This document shows, piece by piece, positions 5,168 through 5,498 of a stretch of 5,498 bases of DNA. A model generated the notes under the pieces. It was not told the origin of the DNA, did no database searches, and was given only the letters and a program-made list of their open reading frames with translations. The translations under genes and the position numbers were made by a program. This stretch comes from JOPF133 sp052144935 (lineage in GTDB: Bacteria > Acidobacteriota > Terriglobia > Bryobacterales > Bryobacteraceae), in the NCBI GenBank assembly GCA_052144935.1, contig JBKQPR010000110.1, positions 1 through 5,498 of the forward strand. Direction: 5' to 3'. Numbering within the stretch: position 1 is the first letter of the stretch; every line of letters begins with the position of its first letter.

Positions 5168-5498
5168 CGGCGGCGAGTCTTGTAGCTTGGATTGGCCATG
5201 ACGGCTGGATGGTTATCTCCTAGACATTGTTGCGCTCTGATTCGATTGGCATCGGGACGATAAGTCGGCAACTCGGAAAGTGCCTCCCGATGGCCGGGCC
5301 TCGTGGCGTTGCGGAAACCTTCGCAAGCACCCCCAACCCCGCCCATCGACATGCCTCCGTCGGCCTCCCAACCCGCCCCGCCGTCGGAAACCCGCCCGCC
5401 TCAGCCGACTCACCGCCCCCGCCCACCCCAGTCATTTACTGGCCAATCGTGACCTACTTTTTTCCCGCCGGTTTCCTGCTACCGGCGCCAACTGCTGC
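5168..5498. other. Unassigned C-rich region
   Basis: No gene is supported here. From about 5325 to 5430 the plus strand is C-rich (G-runs on the minus strand), which keeps several frames open by composition. A plus frame from ATG 5290 is open to the window edge and encodes a proline-rich stretch followed by a hydrophobic segment (VIYWPIVTYFFPAGFLLPAP). It could be the start of a gene that continues outside the window, but a ribosome binding site is weak (GGAAAG, nine bases away). A dyad, CGCCGGT (5466-5472) and ACCGGCG (5481-5487), lies near the end without a following T-run. Confidence 0.3.

Noticed and set aside
5330..5432. Minus-strand G-quadruplex candidates
   Set aside because: G-runs are dense, but I do not find four runs of three or more within short loops at either cluster; only three runs each.
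5466..5487. Hairpin CGCCGGT/ACCGGCG as a terminator
   Set aside because: No T-run follows it on the plus strand. The T-run at 5458-5463 precedes it, which is the wrong side for either direction.
5290..5498. Plus-strand proline-rich frame open to the window edge
   Set aside because: Stop-free mainly because the tract is C-rich. The ribosome binding site is weak and there is no family resemblance. Mentioned in the region note but not called a gene.

Overview
The window is high-GC bacterial DNA that looks like an accessory, decaying stretch of chromosome. An Acidobacteriota-type (Bryobacterales/Solibacter-like) soil organism is my best guess. This rests on the combination of a GH63-type glucosidase, an ISNCY-like transposase start, a SpoIIE-type phosphatase tail and an XAC2610-like exported protein. 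It is an inference; nothing in the window fixes the taxonomy.

Layout from left to right: (1) 140-374, a very GC-rich imperfect repeat of about 145 bp, in just over 1.5 copies. (2) 381-800, minus strand, the 3' part of an unrecognised gene with a frameshift. (3) 802-1020, minus strand, the end of an insertion sequence carrying only the first 41 codons of an ISNCY-like transposase. (4) 1160-1363, a small hypothetical gene with a good ribosome binding site. (5) 1461-1546, a promoter and dyad leading into 1547-2311, an exported XAC2610-like protein with an in-frame TGA just after its signal-peptide core. (6) 2312-2494, the C-terminal DNA-binding tail of a serine recombinase, directly abutting the previous stop codon. 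(7) 2488-2945, a second block of the same GC-rich repeat. (8) 3129-5126, a GH63-type glucosidase that keeps its general-acid motif but loses homology at about residue 628. (9) 5011-5167, the frameshifted C-terminal tail of a PP2C/SpoIIE phosphatase, joined to the broken glucosidase. (10) 5168-5498, noncoding or unassigned C-rich sequence.

The genes do not form a pathway or operon. The common theme is breakage: an IS end, a recombinase tail, a split repeat array, a fused gene junction, two frameshifts and a premature stop. This fits a recombination-prone graveyard between dispersed repeats. Part of it could instead be assembly or indel error. I see no convincing new defence or biosynthetic system. 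The points most worth a second look are the repeat family interrupted by a 2.1 kb segment, the TGA codon in the XAC2610-like gene, and the glucosidase-phosphatase junction.
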